Positions 17,570 through 26,540 of a DNA stretch of 35,772 bases are shown piece by piece. How positions within the stretch are numbered: the first letter of the stretch is position 1; each line of letters starts with the position of its first letter. Location of the stretch: the NCBI GenBank assembly GCA_900543675.1, contig UQRY01000020.1, positions 1 to 35,772 on the forward strand, in the 5' to 3' direction. The notes under the pieces were generated by a model, which saw nothing but the letters and a program-made list of their open reading frames with translations, was not told where the DNA came from and ran no database searches. The DNA comes from an uncultured Mycoplasmatota bacterium. GTDB taxonomy: Bacteria > Bacillota_I > Bacilli_A > RF39 > UBA660. The position numbers and the translations under genes are program-made.

Positions 17570-18658
17570 ATGAATAACAGAAAACTTAGAATTGTTCAAT
17601 ATGGAACAGGAAAGATGGCAAAATATACGATGCGCTATGTGTATGAAAAAGGCGCTGAAATTGTAGCCGCTTTCGATGTAAATGAAGCCGTTATCGGTAA
17701 AGATATTGGTGAGGTCATGGGATGTGAAAACAAAGGAGTAATCGTTTCAAGTATCGATAAAGCTCGTGAAATTATGAGCGAATTAAAACCAGATGCTTGT
17801 ATTATCACAACGAGAAGTCTACTTGCTGAGTGCGAAGATGCGCTAATGCTTTGTGCAGAATTAGGTATCAATGCGATTACTACCTGCGAAGAGGCTTTCT
17901 TTTGTCAAAACTCAAACCCTACTTTGTATCAAAAAATAGACGAGATGGCAAAGAAAAACAACTGTACAATTGCTGGTAGTGGATACCAAGATATTTATTG
18001 GGGCGAATTAATCAGTGCGATTGCGGCTTCTACCCATAAAATTACCAAAATTAAAGGAGAATCTTGGTATAATGTCGAAGACTATGGAATCGCTTTAGCA
18101 GAAGCTCATGGAGCAGGATTAACTTTAGAAGAATTTGATCAAAAAGTAGCTTCAGCTGATCGAATTTCTGATGAAGAACGTCAAGCCATTATTAACAGTG
18201 GAAACTACGCACCAAGTTACATGTGGAATGTAAATGGATGGTTATGTGGTAAATTAGGACTTACTGTAAAAAGTCAAACCCAAAAATGTGTACCAGAGAC
18301 TTATCCAGAAGACATTAACTCTTCTACCTTAGGAATGGTTGTCAAAGCCGGAAACGCAACTGGAATGAGCGCAGTAGTTACAACGGAAACCGAAGAAGGA
18401 ATCACGATCGAATCAAAATGTGTAGGTAAAGTTTACGCACCAGATGAATTCGATAAAAACGAATGGACAATCGAAGGAGAACCAAATACAACTCTTGTGA
18501 TTAATAGACCATCTACAGTTGAATTAACTTGCGCAACAGTTGTCAATCGAATTCCTGATTTAATCAGTGCTAAACCAGGATTTATTGGAACTTTCGAAAT
18601 GCGTGAATTAAAATACCGCGTAAAACCATTAAATGAATACGTAGAAGAAGAATTTTAA
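17570..18658 (+). CDS. DapB-like amine dehydrogenase (2,4-diaminopentanoate dehydrogenase-like)
   Basis: A 362-residue NAD(P)-dependent dehydrogenase of the dihydrodipicolinate reductase-like superfamily. It begins with a Rossmann fold, VQYGTGKMA (9-17, pattern GxGxxA), and has AGSGYQDIYWGEL-type catalytic-domain sequence in the middle. The length and the ITTCEEAFF segment fit the 2,4-diaminopentanoate dehydrogenase group of oxidative ornithine breakdown better than true DapB (about 250 residues). None of the ornithine-pathway partner genes (OraS/OraE, OrtA/B) is adjacent, so the substrate is uncertain. Strong SD GGAGGG. A good terminator follows. Confidence 0.78.
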   Translation: MNNRKLRIVQYGTGKMAKYTMRYVYEKGAEIVAAFDVNEAVIGKDIGEVMGCENKGVIVSSIDKAREIMSELKPDACIITTRSLLAECEDALMLCAELGINAITTCEEAFFCQNSNPTLYQKIDEMAKKNNCTIAGSGYQDIYWGELISAIAASTHKITKIKGESWYNVEDYGIALAEAHGAGLTLEEFDQKVASADRISDEERQAIINSGNYAPSYMWNVNGWLCGKLGLTVKSQTQKCVPETYPEDINSSTLGMVVKAGNATGMSAVVTTETEEGITIESKCVGKVYAPDEFDKNEWTIEGEPNTTLVINRPSTVELTCATVVNRIPDLISAKPGFIGTFEMRELKYRVKPLNEYVEEEF

Positions 18659-18681
18659 AACTACCACTCGGTAGTTTTTTT
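18658..18681. terminator. Shared terminator between convergent genes
   Basis: The 8-bp stem AAACTACC/GGTAGTTT with loop ACTC is followed by T's on the plus strand and overlaps the stop of the minus-strand YetF-like gene. Confidence 0.8.
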
Positions 18682-19423
18682 ATTCCAAAATTTCAATTTT
18701 ATCTGTCATCTTCTCTTTAGGAAAAACCGATAATTTCTCTTGATTATCACAAGTAACCAACAACAAATTAGATAAATCCTTATATCCCATATTTTCTAAT
18801 CTAGTCATTAACCACTTTTCATCCTTATGAATATATTTCAAATGCTTAGGCATAATCTTTCCATCCATAACTAGATTACAAACCAATCCATTTTCTGATA
18901 CCTTTAATTTCTGATCATTAGGCGTAAGTGGTTGATATTTACTACGAGCTAGAAAACTAACTTTACCACTAGTTTCTAAAATAGAACAGTTAATTTGCGT
19001 AATATCATAGAAGCCATTTTCCCTTGCGATCTGTAAAAAATCATTAATATCTAACTTACTTTTCTTTAAGTTTTCATAAATAATCTTTCCATGATCCATC
19101 AAAACTAAAGGAGTCCCCGTAAAAAAGCGACGCAACCAAATACTTTTAGTAGTAATCAAAGAAACTAAAGCCGCAAAGCCCCCATATACAATAATCGCCA
19201 AAATCCCATCCAAATATTCAATAGAATCATCGACACTTAAACTCGCCGCAATCGAACCAATGCTAATCCCAATAATATAGTCAAAAAGATTTAGCTGACT
19301 GATCTGTTTCTTACCCATTATTTCTGTAATCACAAATAAAACCACCAAAGAAACAAAAGATCGAAGAAAAATATCCAAATAATTTCCTAATTTAAATAAG
19401 TCTTGTAAAGATAAAATAAGCAT
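18680..19423 (-). CDS. YetF/DUF421-family membrane protein
   Basis: A 247-residue protein. Three N-terminal membrane spans (about 17-35, 46-66 and 70-92) include the family segment ITEIMGKKQISQLNLFDYIIG. A cytosolic alpha/beta domain follows with GTPLVLMDHGKI, LARENGFYD-like helix and ILETSGKVSFL, all typical of the DUF421/YetF family, which is linked in spore formers to membrane and spore functions but has no agreed biochemical role. The start is behind GGTGATGAAAG. It is divergent from the RsmF-like gene and convergent with the dehydrogenase. Confidence 0.88.
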   Translation of the reverse strand: MLILSLQDLFKLGNYLDIFLRSFVSLVVLFVITEIMGKKQISQLNLFDYIIGISIGSIAASLSVDDSIEYLDGILAIIVYGGFAALVSLITTKSIWLRRFFTGTPLVLMDHGKIIYENLKKSKLDINDFLQIARENGFYDITQINCSILETSGKVSFLARSKYQPLTPNDQKLKVSENGLVCNLVMDGKIMPKHLKYIHKDEKWLMTRLENMGYKDLSNLLLVTCDNQEKLSVFPKEKMTDKIEILE

Positions 19424-19501
19424 CTTTCATCACCATTTTTAATATGAATAAAATCAAGAATCTTATACTTCGCAGATATTGTTTAATCATAAGAAAAAAT
19501 T

Positions 19502-19510
19502 TGTTATAAT
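19502..19510 (+). promoter_or_regulatory. Extended -10 promoter of the RsmF-like gene
   Basis: TGTTATAAT on the plus strand. It lies downstream of an in-frame ATG at 19479, showing that the true start must be the later ATG at 19539, which has AAGGGATGAG before it. Confidence 0.7.
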
Positions 19511-19538
19511 AAGAAAACGAAATAAAAGGGATGAGAAA

Positions 19539-20909
19539 ATGAAAGAAAAAATAACATTACCAGAAGAATTTATTCAAACAAGAAAACCTATCATAGGAGA
19601 AAACTGGAATCTCTATTTAAAAGAATATGAAAAAGAGCCAATTAGAGGATTACAAGTCAATACCTTAAAAATAGATATCGAAACATTTAAACAAAAATTT
19701 ACAAAAAAAATTGAGCCTATTCCATATACAATTAATGGTTTTTATCTAGAAGAAGAATTAAAAGCAGGTAAAGATCCTCTTCATCATGCGGGAAGTTACT
19801 ATGTTCAAGAACCTTCTGCGATGATTGTTGCCAATTCTCTTTCGATAAAAAAAGATAGTATCGTTTTAGATGTCTGTAGTGCGCCTGGTGGAAAAACAAT
19901 CGGAATTAGTAATCAGTTACAAAATACAGGATTAATTGTCGCGAATGAAATTAACCCAACTAGAGCGAAGATCCTACTAGGAAACATTGAACGAATGGGT
20001 ATTTCTAATTGTGTAGTGACTAATTTTTCTGTGGATCAATTAAATACTTTATACACAAATACTTTCGATTATATTTTTCTAGATACTCCTTGTTCAGGAG
20101 AAGGGATGTTTCGAAAAGATGAACAAGCAGTCAAAGAATGGAGTCTCGATGCGGTAGAAAACTGTAGTAAACGTAGTCTAGAGCTACTAGAGACAATAAG
20201 TAGTTGCTTAAAAACAGGTGGTTATCTCATCTATTCAACCTGTACTTTTGCTAAAGAAGAAAACGAAGATATCATAGAAAATTTCCTAAGCCATCATTCG
20301 TATCAACTACTTTCTCTTCCAGAAAGTATTCAACAAGTAACAGAAGCAGGTTTAAAAACAAGTAAGCCAACCGAAAAATGTCGCAGGTTTTATCCTTATA
20401 CCGGTAAAGGAGAAGGCCAATTTGTAGCCGTATTACAAAAACAGGAAGAACAAAGTGGAAAACAAACTAACAAAAGTGCGATTCAACCACTAACAGCCCA
20501 AGAAAAAAAGATAGTCATCCCTGCTTTAAAAGAAATGCTATCAGAAATTCCCGAACATATTTACCAATATAAAGGAAAAATCATCTACTATAAAAAAGAA
20601 GACTTCTCCATCCCTCCTCATCAAGTATTATCCGTAGGCGTTACTTTAGGTACCATAGAAAAAAATCGATTTATCCCTCATCATCAGTTTTTTACTACCT
20701 TTGGTAAACAAATAAAGAATCAATTAAATTTAGAAAAAGAGGATATTAGAGTAAAACAATACCTAACTGGTTACGAAATAGAAGATGAAAACGTAGCGGA
20801 TGGCTGGGGAGCATTATTAATAGAAGGATGTCCAACTGGAGGATTTAAAGCAAGTAAAGGAAAACTAAAAAATCATTATCCCAAAGGATTAAGAATTTTC
20901 TCTAACTAA
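19539..20909 (+). CDS. RsmF/NOP2-family RNA m5C methyltransferase
   Basis: A 456-residue SAM-dependent RNA cytosine-5 methyltransferase, probably acting on 16S rRNA. SAM site LDVCSAPGGK (110-119); DTPCSGEGMF with C185, the Cys that releases product; YSTCTFAKEEN with C235, the catalytic nucleophile. The C-terminal 160 residues form the RsmF-type PUA-like region, ending GFKASKGKLKNHYPKGLRIF, which matches family members of 440-480 residues. The start at 19539 is set by the promoter and SD described separately; it makes the protein 20 residues shorter than the longest frame. Confidence 0.92.
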   Translation: MKEKITLPEEFIQTRKPIIGENWNLYLKEYEKEPIRGLQVNTLKIDIETFKQKFTKKIEPIPYTINGFYLEEELKAGKDPLHHAGSYYVQEPSAMIVANSLSIKKDSIVLDVCSAPGGKTIGISNQLQNTGLIVANEINPTRAKILLGNIERMGISNCVVTNFSVDQLNTLYTNTFDYIFLDTPCSGEGMFRKDEQAVKEWSLDAVENCSKRSLELLETISSCLKTGGYLIYSTCTFAKEENEDIIENFLSHHSYQLLSLPESIQQVTEAGLKTSKPTEKCRRFYPYTGKGEGQFVAVLQKQEEQSGKQTNKSAIQPLTAQEKKIVIPALKEMLSEIPEHIYQYKGKIIYYKKEDFSIPPHQVLSVGVTLGTIEKNRFIPHHQFFTTFGKQIKNQLNLEKEDIRVKQYLTGYEIEDENVADGWGALLIEGCPTGGFKASKGKLKNHYPKGLRIFSN

Positions 20910-20912
20910 AAG

Positions 20913-20943
20913 AAAGAAGTAATCATCGCTATTACTTCTTTTT
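20913..20943. terminator. Bidirectional terminator between rsmF-like gene and fhs
   Basis: An 11-bp stem AAAGAAGTAAT/ATTACTTCTTT with loop CATCGCT, a T run on the plus strand, between two convergent stop codons. Confidence 0.85.
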
Positions 20944-22430
20944 TATTCAAAGGATTCATAATTAGGTTGTTTAGGAAGTCCAGGCATCGTAATAATCGTA
21001 TTTAAAAGAATGATAATCATCTCACTTCCCGTTTGAAAAGAAAGATCACGAACAGTTAAAGTATATTCTTTAGGATAACCTAACTTTTTAGCATCATCAC
21101 TGATCGAATACGGAGTTTTAGCTACACAAATAGGATAATTAGAAATTCCTAACTGTTCAATTTCTTGTAGTTTAGTTTTGGCTACTTCTTGATAAACAAC
21201 AGTTGAAGCATGATAAACTTGCTTAGCTAAAATATCTATCTTTTCTGAAATAGAGAGTTCTAACGGATAAAGAAATTGAAAATGAGAATCCTCGTCACAA
21301 AGATGAATAACTTCTTTAGCTAGTTCAACAGAACCAGCACCACCTTCTATATAAGCAGAAGAAACAATGGCCTTTACTCCCTGTTTTTGACAAAAATCGA
21401 CAAGTTCTTGAATTTCTTCCTCTTTATCCTTAGAAAAACGATTTATCGTAACACAAAAAGGAACAGAGTACTGTTTCAAATGATCAATATGAGCTTGAAG
21501 ATTTTCTATCCCACTATGTTTTAAGGCCTGAACAGTCGCAATAAGAACAATAGCACTTGGTTCTAGCCCAGCCTTACGACACTTGATATTCAAAAATTTC
21601 TCCGCACCAAGATCACTACCAAATCCAGCTTCCGTAACTACATAATCAGCAAGTCCTAACCCTAATTTTGTCGCTACTATACTGTTACAACCATGCGCAA
21701 TATTCGCAAATGGCCCACCATGAACAAGAACAGGATTTCCTTCTAAAGATTGAACCAAATTTGGATAAAAAGCTTGTTCTAATAATAAATACATTGCCCC
21801 ATCTACTTGTAAATCTTTGGCATAAATAGGTTCTTTATGTTCATTATAACCAATTAAAATATGCGCTAAGCGTTTGCGAAGATCACTTCGATCAGTGGCC
21901 AAGCAAAAAATAGCCATCACTTCACTAGCCGCCGTGATATCAAAATTATCTCGTAAACTACGATCATTCACATCTAAACATCTTTTAAGACGAATTGATT
22001 TAGGGTCAATTCCAAGGGCATTTCCTTGATAAATATGATTATCAACTGCCGCACAAAGTAAATTATTCGCCGCTGTTATCGCATGAAAATCTCCTGTAAA
22101 ATGAAGATTGATATCCTGACTAGGAATAATTGAAGCCTTTCCGCCGCCAGTAGCACCTCCCTTTAGTCCAAATACGGGTCCTAAAGAAGGCTCCCTAAGA
22201 ACCGCAAGTGAAGATTTTCCTAATTTTCTTAACGCATCATTTAATCCAATACTAACCGTAGTTTTCCCTTCTCCATATGGAGTTGGATTTACAGCCGTAA
22301 CCAAAATCAAATGACTATTTTGCTTGGGATTAACTGCCTTGGTAATCTTAGCTTTATCCTCCCCATAAGTATAAATATCTTCTTTCGTTAATCCTAACTT
22401 TTTTGCGACTTCTGTAATTGGTAACATCAC
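20943..22430 (-). CDS. fhs: Formate-tetrahydrofolate ligase, short form
   Basis: ATP-dependent formation of 10-formyl-THF from formate for one-carbon metabolism. The ATP site TPYGEGKTT (50-58) and EPSLGPVFGLKGGATGGG are intact, as are LHFTGDFHAI, GGPFANIAHGCNS, TEAGFGSDLGAEKF and the terminal MPGLPKQP. At 495 residues it is shorter than the usual ~555: the N-terminus starts about ten residues late, and the C-terminus stops soon after MPGLPK, lacking the usual ID..G.I.GLF tail. The first codon is GTG (AAGGAG 7 nt upstream) with ATG as the second. It begins at the very next base after the stop of the pseudo-ATPase gene, implying coupled translation. Confidence 0.93.
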   Translation of the reverse strand: MMLPITEVAKKLGLTKEDIYTYGEDKAKITKAVNPKQNSHLILVTAVNPTPYGEGKTTVSIGLNDALRKLGKSSLAVLREPSLGPVFGLKGGATGGGKASIIPSQDINLHFTGDFHAITAANNLLCAAVDNHIYQGNALGIDPKSIRLKRCLDVNDRSLRDNFDITAASEVMAIFCLATDRSDLRKRLAHILIGYNEHKEPIYAKDLQVDGAMYLLLEQAFYPNLVQSLEGNPVLVHGGPFANIAHGCNSIVATKLGLGLADYVVTEAGFGSDLGAEKFLNIKCRKAGLEPSAIVLIATVQALKHSGIENLQAHIDHLKQYSVPFCVTINRFSKDKEEEIQELVDFCQKQGVKAIVSSAYIEGGAGSVELAKEVIHLCDEDSHFQFLYPLELSISEKIDILAKQVYHASTVVYQEVAKTKLQEIEQLGISNYPICVAKTPYSISDDAKKLGYPKEYTLTVRDLSFQTGSEMIIILLNTIITMPGLPKQPNYESFE

Positions 22431-24182
22431 TTACCATCTCCTTTTTCCACGATATAATCGAAATAGCCAAATCCAAATGGGTAGAGAAAATAAAAATCCT
22501 AATAAAACAATAAGATAAAAATTTCTTACCACAAAAAGGAAACAAAACAACAAAGCTACTTTACTGAATATGAGCCATTTGATTACCTTCTTAAAATCAT
22601 CTTTAATGAAATGACAATAACGAAATAAAGTAACCACTTTACCCATGTCATTGTCTACTAACATTATATCACTATTTTCTAAACTACATGAATAAATCCC
22701 ATTCATTAATAAATTGACTTGAACCCATTTTTCATCCATCTTGTCACTAATAAACAACGTTTTCTCCCCATACATTTCACTAAAATACTGTAACCAAAAG
22801 CGAAAACGTTCTTCATTCAAACGAGAATAACTATCCTTAATTCCCAGTGTTCTAGATACTGCATAGACAACCCGTTCATCATCATGAGAGAAAGTACCGA
22901 AATGCTTGATTCCTAGTTTCTTTAACTCCTGAATATCATCTTTCAAACTCAATTTAATTTTATCCGCAATCACAATCGCTCCAATAGACTCACCATCAAC
23001 AGCAACATATAAAATCGTACCGATATCGAATAATTTATCCACTACGATATCATGCTTCTCCATAAAGGAATAATTTCCCACCAATATTTGATGTTCTAAA
23101 TAGCTAAAGGAATGCCCACCATCTTGAACTTGATGATGTTGAATTCTACTTTCATCGACATGAACTTGACGATAGCAACGAATACAATTCGCAATATGAT
23201 CACTCTGACCTACCATCGCACAATTTAAATAATAGAAAAAATCTTCTTCATTATCTGTCACATACTTAGCAACAGAAAAGTCTCCTAATGTCAAAATACC
23301 CGTTTTCGTAAAAAGAATATTTTGCGTAAAAAACAGATCAAAAAGAGCAGCTTTACGAAGAACATAAATTCCATATTTTTCAAGCTGAATACTCATCAAT
23401 AATAACACAGCTCGAAACAAAAAAGAAAAAGGAAGCACAAGTAAAACAAATAAACAGGTAAAAATAAAATAAACGCGAGTAAAAGAATTGGCCATCAAAA
23501 AGATAACAGCAAAAAACAACAAAGAGAAAAAAAGAATAAAAAACCAAAAAGGAATGCTTTTATACCACTTGTGTTCAGCGTAATCAAGATGAATCTTATC
23601 TCTAAGCGCAATCATCATAAAAGAAGAAGCTTCTTTTTGAACTTGAATATAAATTTCTTTATCTAAATTTTGATCCCCAGCTAAAACAGACTCTCCCTTT
23701 TTTACATTCAATTTCGTAGAAAAACGCTTTACAACTGTCCTACCACGAAAAACTATCCCGTCAACTAAAATTTTCTCATTGGGTTTAACAACAATAATAT
23801 CAGAGGGCTTAACACTTCTAAGCTGTATAGGGTGATAATTTTTCGTCTTTTGATCAAATAAAGTAACCGTATCACTATCCTGTGGAAAAGAAGAAATGCG
23901 CTTTTTATTCAAAAAATCAAGTAAAAATTCTTCTAACCAAGAACAAATAGCAACAATGATAAGTAAAAATAAAGCATATTCATATCGACCAATCAATCCA
24001 AATATAACAGCTAGACCCCAACCAACATATAAATTCGTGTTTTCACGCCGAAAAAAATAAAGTAAAAATAAAGTCCAGCTCAAAAAAGCCAATAAGAAAA
24101 GAGGCCATGAAGAAAAAAACAGATAGAAAGCAGAAAAAAGAAAAGCAAAAAAGAGGAAAAACCATTTAGCTACTATTTTCAT
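22431..24182 (-). CDS. Degenerate P1B-type ATPase homologue (pseudo-ATPase)
   Basis: A 583-residue protein with the fold order of a heavy-metal P-type ATPase: four N-terminal spans (6-90), actuator-like region with VKPNEKILVDGIVFRGR (132-148), two central spans (208-264), a P/N region and two C-terminal spans (533-576). Every catalytic signature is altered. The phosphorylated Asp of DKTGTLT is T292 in TKTGILT; the actuator TGE is absent; the metal-binding CPC position reads LPFSF (250-254); GDGIND is replaced by SDKMDE (479-484). DKIK (407-410) and an N-domain-like VGNYSFMEKHDI remain. The frame is long and uninterrupted, so it appears kept by selection. Translationally coupled to fhs. Confidence 0.78.
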   Translation of the reverse strand: MKIVAKWFFLFFAFLFSAFYLFFSSWPLFLLAFLSWTLFLLYFFRRENTNLYVGWGLAVIFGLIGRYEYALFLLIIVAICSWLEEFLLDFLNKKRISSFPQDSDTVTLFDQKTKNYHPIQLRSVKPSDIIVVKPNEKILVDGIVFRGRTVVKRFSTKLNVKKGESVLAGDQNLDKEIYIQVQKEASSFMMIALRDKIHLDYAEHKWYKSIPFWFFILFFSLLFFAVIFLMANSFTRVYFIFTCLFVLLVLPFSFLFRAVLLLMSIQLEKYGIYVLRKAALFDLFFTQNILFTKTGILTLGDFSVAKYVTDNEEDFFYYLNCAMVGQSDHIANCIRCYRQVHVDESRIQHHQVQDGGHSFSYLEHQILVGNYSFMEKHDIVVDKLFDIGTILYVAVDGESIGAIVIADKIKLSLKDDIQELKKLGIKHFGTFSHDDERVVYAVSRTLGIKDSYSRLNEERFRFWLQYFSEMYGEKTLFISDKMDEKWVQVNLLMNGIYSCSLENSDIMLVDNDMGKVVTLFRYCHFIKDDFKKVIKWLIFSKVALLFCFLFVVRNFYLIVLLGFLFSLPIWIWLFRLYRGKRRW

Positions 24183-24206
24183 CCAAACACCCCATAACTA
24201 CCATAA

Positions 24207-24212
24207 ATTATA
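24207..24212 (-). promoter_or_regulatory. -10 of the pseudo-ATPase/fhs operon
   Basis: TATAAT on the minus strand, 25 bp before the ATG at 24182; no clear -35. Confidence 0.5.
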
Positions 24213-24240
24213 ACTTTATTTCTATAATTTTTCAAGCATA

Positions 24241-24264
24241 GAAAAAGAGGGGGTTCTTCCCTCT
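24241..24264 (-). terminator. Terminator of clpB
   Basis: Stem AGAGGG/CCCTCT with T's after it on the minus strand, about 20 bp past the clpB stop. Confidence 0.75.
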
Positions 24265-24281
24265 ATTTTCAAATACCCAAA

Positions 24282-26420
24282 TTAATTTTCTGAATGACCT
24301 TCCTCTTGAGAAGTAGATTCCTCTTTTCGAACAATAATCTGATTTTTATCCTCTGAATAATCGATAATTAACGTATCCCCATATTGAACCTGATCTTCAA
24401 CAATCATACGAGATAATACCGTTTCAACAGTACGACTGACTAATCGTTTTAAAGGTCTAGCCCCATAAGTAACATCATAACCATTTTCAACTAGATAATT
24501 ACGAGCTTTATCTGTCAAGACAAGATGAATATTATCTTCACGTAATCGCATCATCAAATCACTAATTAATTTATCTAAAATCTTAGAAATAACTTCTTTA
24601 GTAAGTGGCTTAAATACAATGATTTCATCAACTCGATTGATAAATTCAGGACGGAAATATTTCTTTACTTCATCCATTACTTTATCTGTATTGCCATCTA
24701 AGATATGTTCACTACCCAAATTACTAGTCATGATAATGATCGTATTCTTAAAATCAACCGTTCTACCATTTGAATCCGTAACACGACCATCATCCAAAAT
24801 TTGAAGTAATAAATTTAATACTTCTGGATGTGCCTTTTCAATTTCGTCAAACAAGACAATACTATAAGGATTACGACGAACCGCTTCAGTTAACTGTCCA
24901 CCTTCTTCATAGCCGACATATCCTGGAGGAGAACCAATAAGACGTGAGACAGAGAATTTTTCCATATACTCACTCATATCGATACGAATCATGTGTTTTT
25001 CATCATCAAATAGTTCATAAGCCAAAGTTCTAGCTACTTCAGTTTTACCAACACCAGTAGGTCCTAAAAAAATGAATGAACCAATTGGACGATTAGGATC
25101 TTTAATACCACTACGACTTCTAATAATCGCATCACTGACCAAAGAAATCGCTTCGCTTTGACCGATAACTCGTTTTTCCATATTCTCTTTTAAGTTAAGA
25201 AGTTTTTCACGTTCACCACTAATTAACTTACTTACCGGAATATTTGTCCATTTAGAAATCACCTGTGCGATATCTTCAGAAGTAACAACATCACTTAGAA
25301 TTTTATTTTTTTCTAAGTTATTAAGAGCAGCAAGTTCTTTTTCTAGTTTAGGAAGCTCACCATGGCGAAGACGAGCAGCTTTTTCCAAATCATAGTCATT
25401 TTCTGCTTGTTCTAAAGCAAATTTAGTACGTTCAATTTCTTTTTTCTTTGCCTTAATATCATCGTTAATCGATTTTTCCTTCTCCCAATCCGCTGTCAAC
25501 TCTTTCTCTCGAGCCTTAAGGTTTTCCAAGGTCTCATCGATCGATTCAACTCGTTTCTTCGATAATTCATCTTTTTCTTTCTTAATCGCTTCACGTTCAA
25601 TTTGTAGACGCATAATCTCACGAGTCAATGTATCTAGTTCATTAGGCACAGAATCCATTTGTACTCGAATAGTCGCACAAGCTTCATCGATCAAATCGAT
25701 GGCTTTATCTGGTAAATATCTATCCGTAATATAACGATTAGACATTACAGCTGCGCTAACTAACGCCTTATCTTGAATATTTACTCCATGATGAATTTCA
25801 AATCTCTCTTTTAAACCACGTAAAATCGTAATTGTATCTTCAACAGTTGGTTCGCTAACTTTAATTTTTTGAAAACGACGTTCCAAAGCTCCATCTTTTT
25901 CAATATATTTACGATATTCATTCAAAGTAGTTGCCCCAATCACATGAATCTCACCACGAGCAAGCATAGGCTTTAAAATATTAGAAGTATCCATTGCGCC
26001 TTCCGCACCAGTTCCTACAATCGTATGAATTTCGTCGATAAACATGATGATTTCGCCTTCACTTTTCTTGATTTCATTGAGTACGTTCTTCAAACGCTCT
26101 TCGAACTCACCACGATATTTGGCTCCGGCAACTAAACTTGCCATATCTAGTTCCCATACAGTCTTATCTTTTAGGCTATTAGGAACATCTCCACGGATAA
26201 TACGTAAAGCAAGCCCTTCTACAATAGCAGTCTTTCCGACACCAGGCTCACCAATTAATACTGGGTTATTCTTTGTTTTTCTAGATAAAATACGGGTAAT
26301 ACTACGAATTTCTTCATCACGCCCAATAACGGGATCAATCTTACCATTTTTGGCATCTTCCGTAATATTTCGACCATATTTTTCTAACACATTTTCATTA
26401 TTTTCCATATTAGGATACAT
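24282..26420 (-). CDS. clpB: ClpB disaggregase lacking the N-terminal domain
   Basis: A 712-residue hexameric AAA+ chaperone that threads aggregated proteins, usually with DnaK. AAA-1 has GEPGVGKT (57-64) and MFIDEIH; a coiled-coil M domain (about 260-385) identifies ClpB rather than ClpC; AAA-2 has GPTGVGKT (453-460), pore loop GYVG (500-503) and IVLFDEIE. No ClpP-docking IGF/IGL loop is seen. The Clp N-domain (~150 residues) is missing, as in Mollicutes ClpB and the short ClpB isoform. The ATG at 26420, with AGGGTGATAGG upstream, is preferred over a GTG at 26441 that falls at the predicted transcription start. A CIRCE element overlaps the promoter. Confidence 0.95.
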   Translation of the reverse strand: MYPNMENNENVLEKYGRNITEDAKNGKIDPVIGRDEEIRSITRILSRKTKNNPVLIGEPGVGKTAIVEGLALRIIRGDVPNSLKDKTVWELDMASLVAGAKYRGEFEERLKNVLNEIKKSEGEIIMFIDEIHTIVGTGAEGAMDTSNILKPMLARGEIHVIGATTLNEYRKYIEKDGALERRFQKIKVSEPTVEDTITILRGLKERFEIHHGVNIQDKALVSAAVMSNRYITDRYLPDKAIDLIDEACATIRVQMDSVPNELDTLTREIMRLQIEREAIKKEKDELSKKRVESIDETLENLKAREKELTADWEKEKSINDDIKAKKKEIERTKFALEQAENDYDLEKAARLRHGELPKLEKELAALNNLEKNKILSDVVTSEDIAQVISKWTNIPVSKLISGEREKLLNLKENMEKRVIGQSEAISLVSDAIIRSRSGIKDPNRPIGSFIFLGPTGVGKTEVARTLAYELFDDEKHMIRIDMSEYMEKFSVSRLIGSPPGYVGYEEGGQLTEAVRRNPYSIVLFDEIEKAHPEVLNLLLQILDDGRVTDSNGRTVDFKNTIIIMTSNLGSEHILDGNTDKVMDEVKKYFRPEFINRVDEIIVFKPLTKEVISKILDKLISDLMMRLREDNIHLVLTDKARNYLVENGYDVTYGARPLKRLVSRTVETVLSRMIVEDQVQYGDTLIIDYSEDKNQIIVRKEESTSQEEGHSEN

Positions 26421-26443
26421 ACCTATCACCCTTTCTGCCACAC

Positions 26444-26472
26444 ATTATATCACTATAATTAGCACTTGTCAA
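26444..26472 (-). promoter_or_regulatory. Promoter of clpB
   Basis: Minus strand: TTGACA (26472-26467), 17-bp spacer, TATAAT (26449-26444); a perfect consensus pair. The -35 lies inside the CIRCE element. Confidence 0.9.
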
Positions 26473-26485
26473 TAGAGAGTGCTAA
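26459..26485. promoter_or_regulatory. CIRCE operator (HrcA binding site)
   Basis: TTAGCACTT, nine bases, GAGTGCTAA: the CIRCE inverted repeat with one mismatch in the left arm. It covers the -35 of clpB, so HrcA should repress clpB until heat or misfolding stress. hrcA is not in the window. Confidence 0.93.
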
Positions 26486-26502
26486 AATTGATAAATTTTG
26501 AC

Positions 26503-26527
26503 AAAAGAAAAGCTCTTATTAAAGAGC
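26503..26527 (-). terminator. Terminator of the S41 protease gene
   Basis: Stem GCTCTT/AAGAGC (26512-26527) with loop ATTA, then TTTTCTTTT on the minus strand. Confidence 0.75.
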
Positions 26528-26540
26528 AATTTTCCTAGAT

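Noticed and set aside
22354..22545. Separate 63-codon minus-strand gene overlapping fhs and the pseudo-ATPase gene
   Set aside because: Out of frame with both conserved proteins, no SD; it is a shadow of two well-supported genes.
23270..23310. Sequencing error behind the lost DKTGTLT Asp
   Set aside because: The Asp-to-Thr change needs more than one base and all other P-type motifs in the same protein are also altered, while the frame is intact.
24619..26475. Plus-strand ORFs opposite clpB
   Set aside because: Antisense frames of a highly conserved gene with low-complexity Ser/Ile/Phe composition; no promoter or SD.
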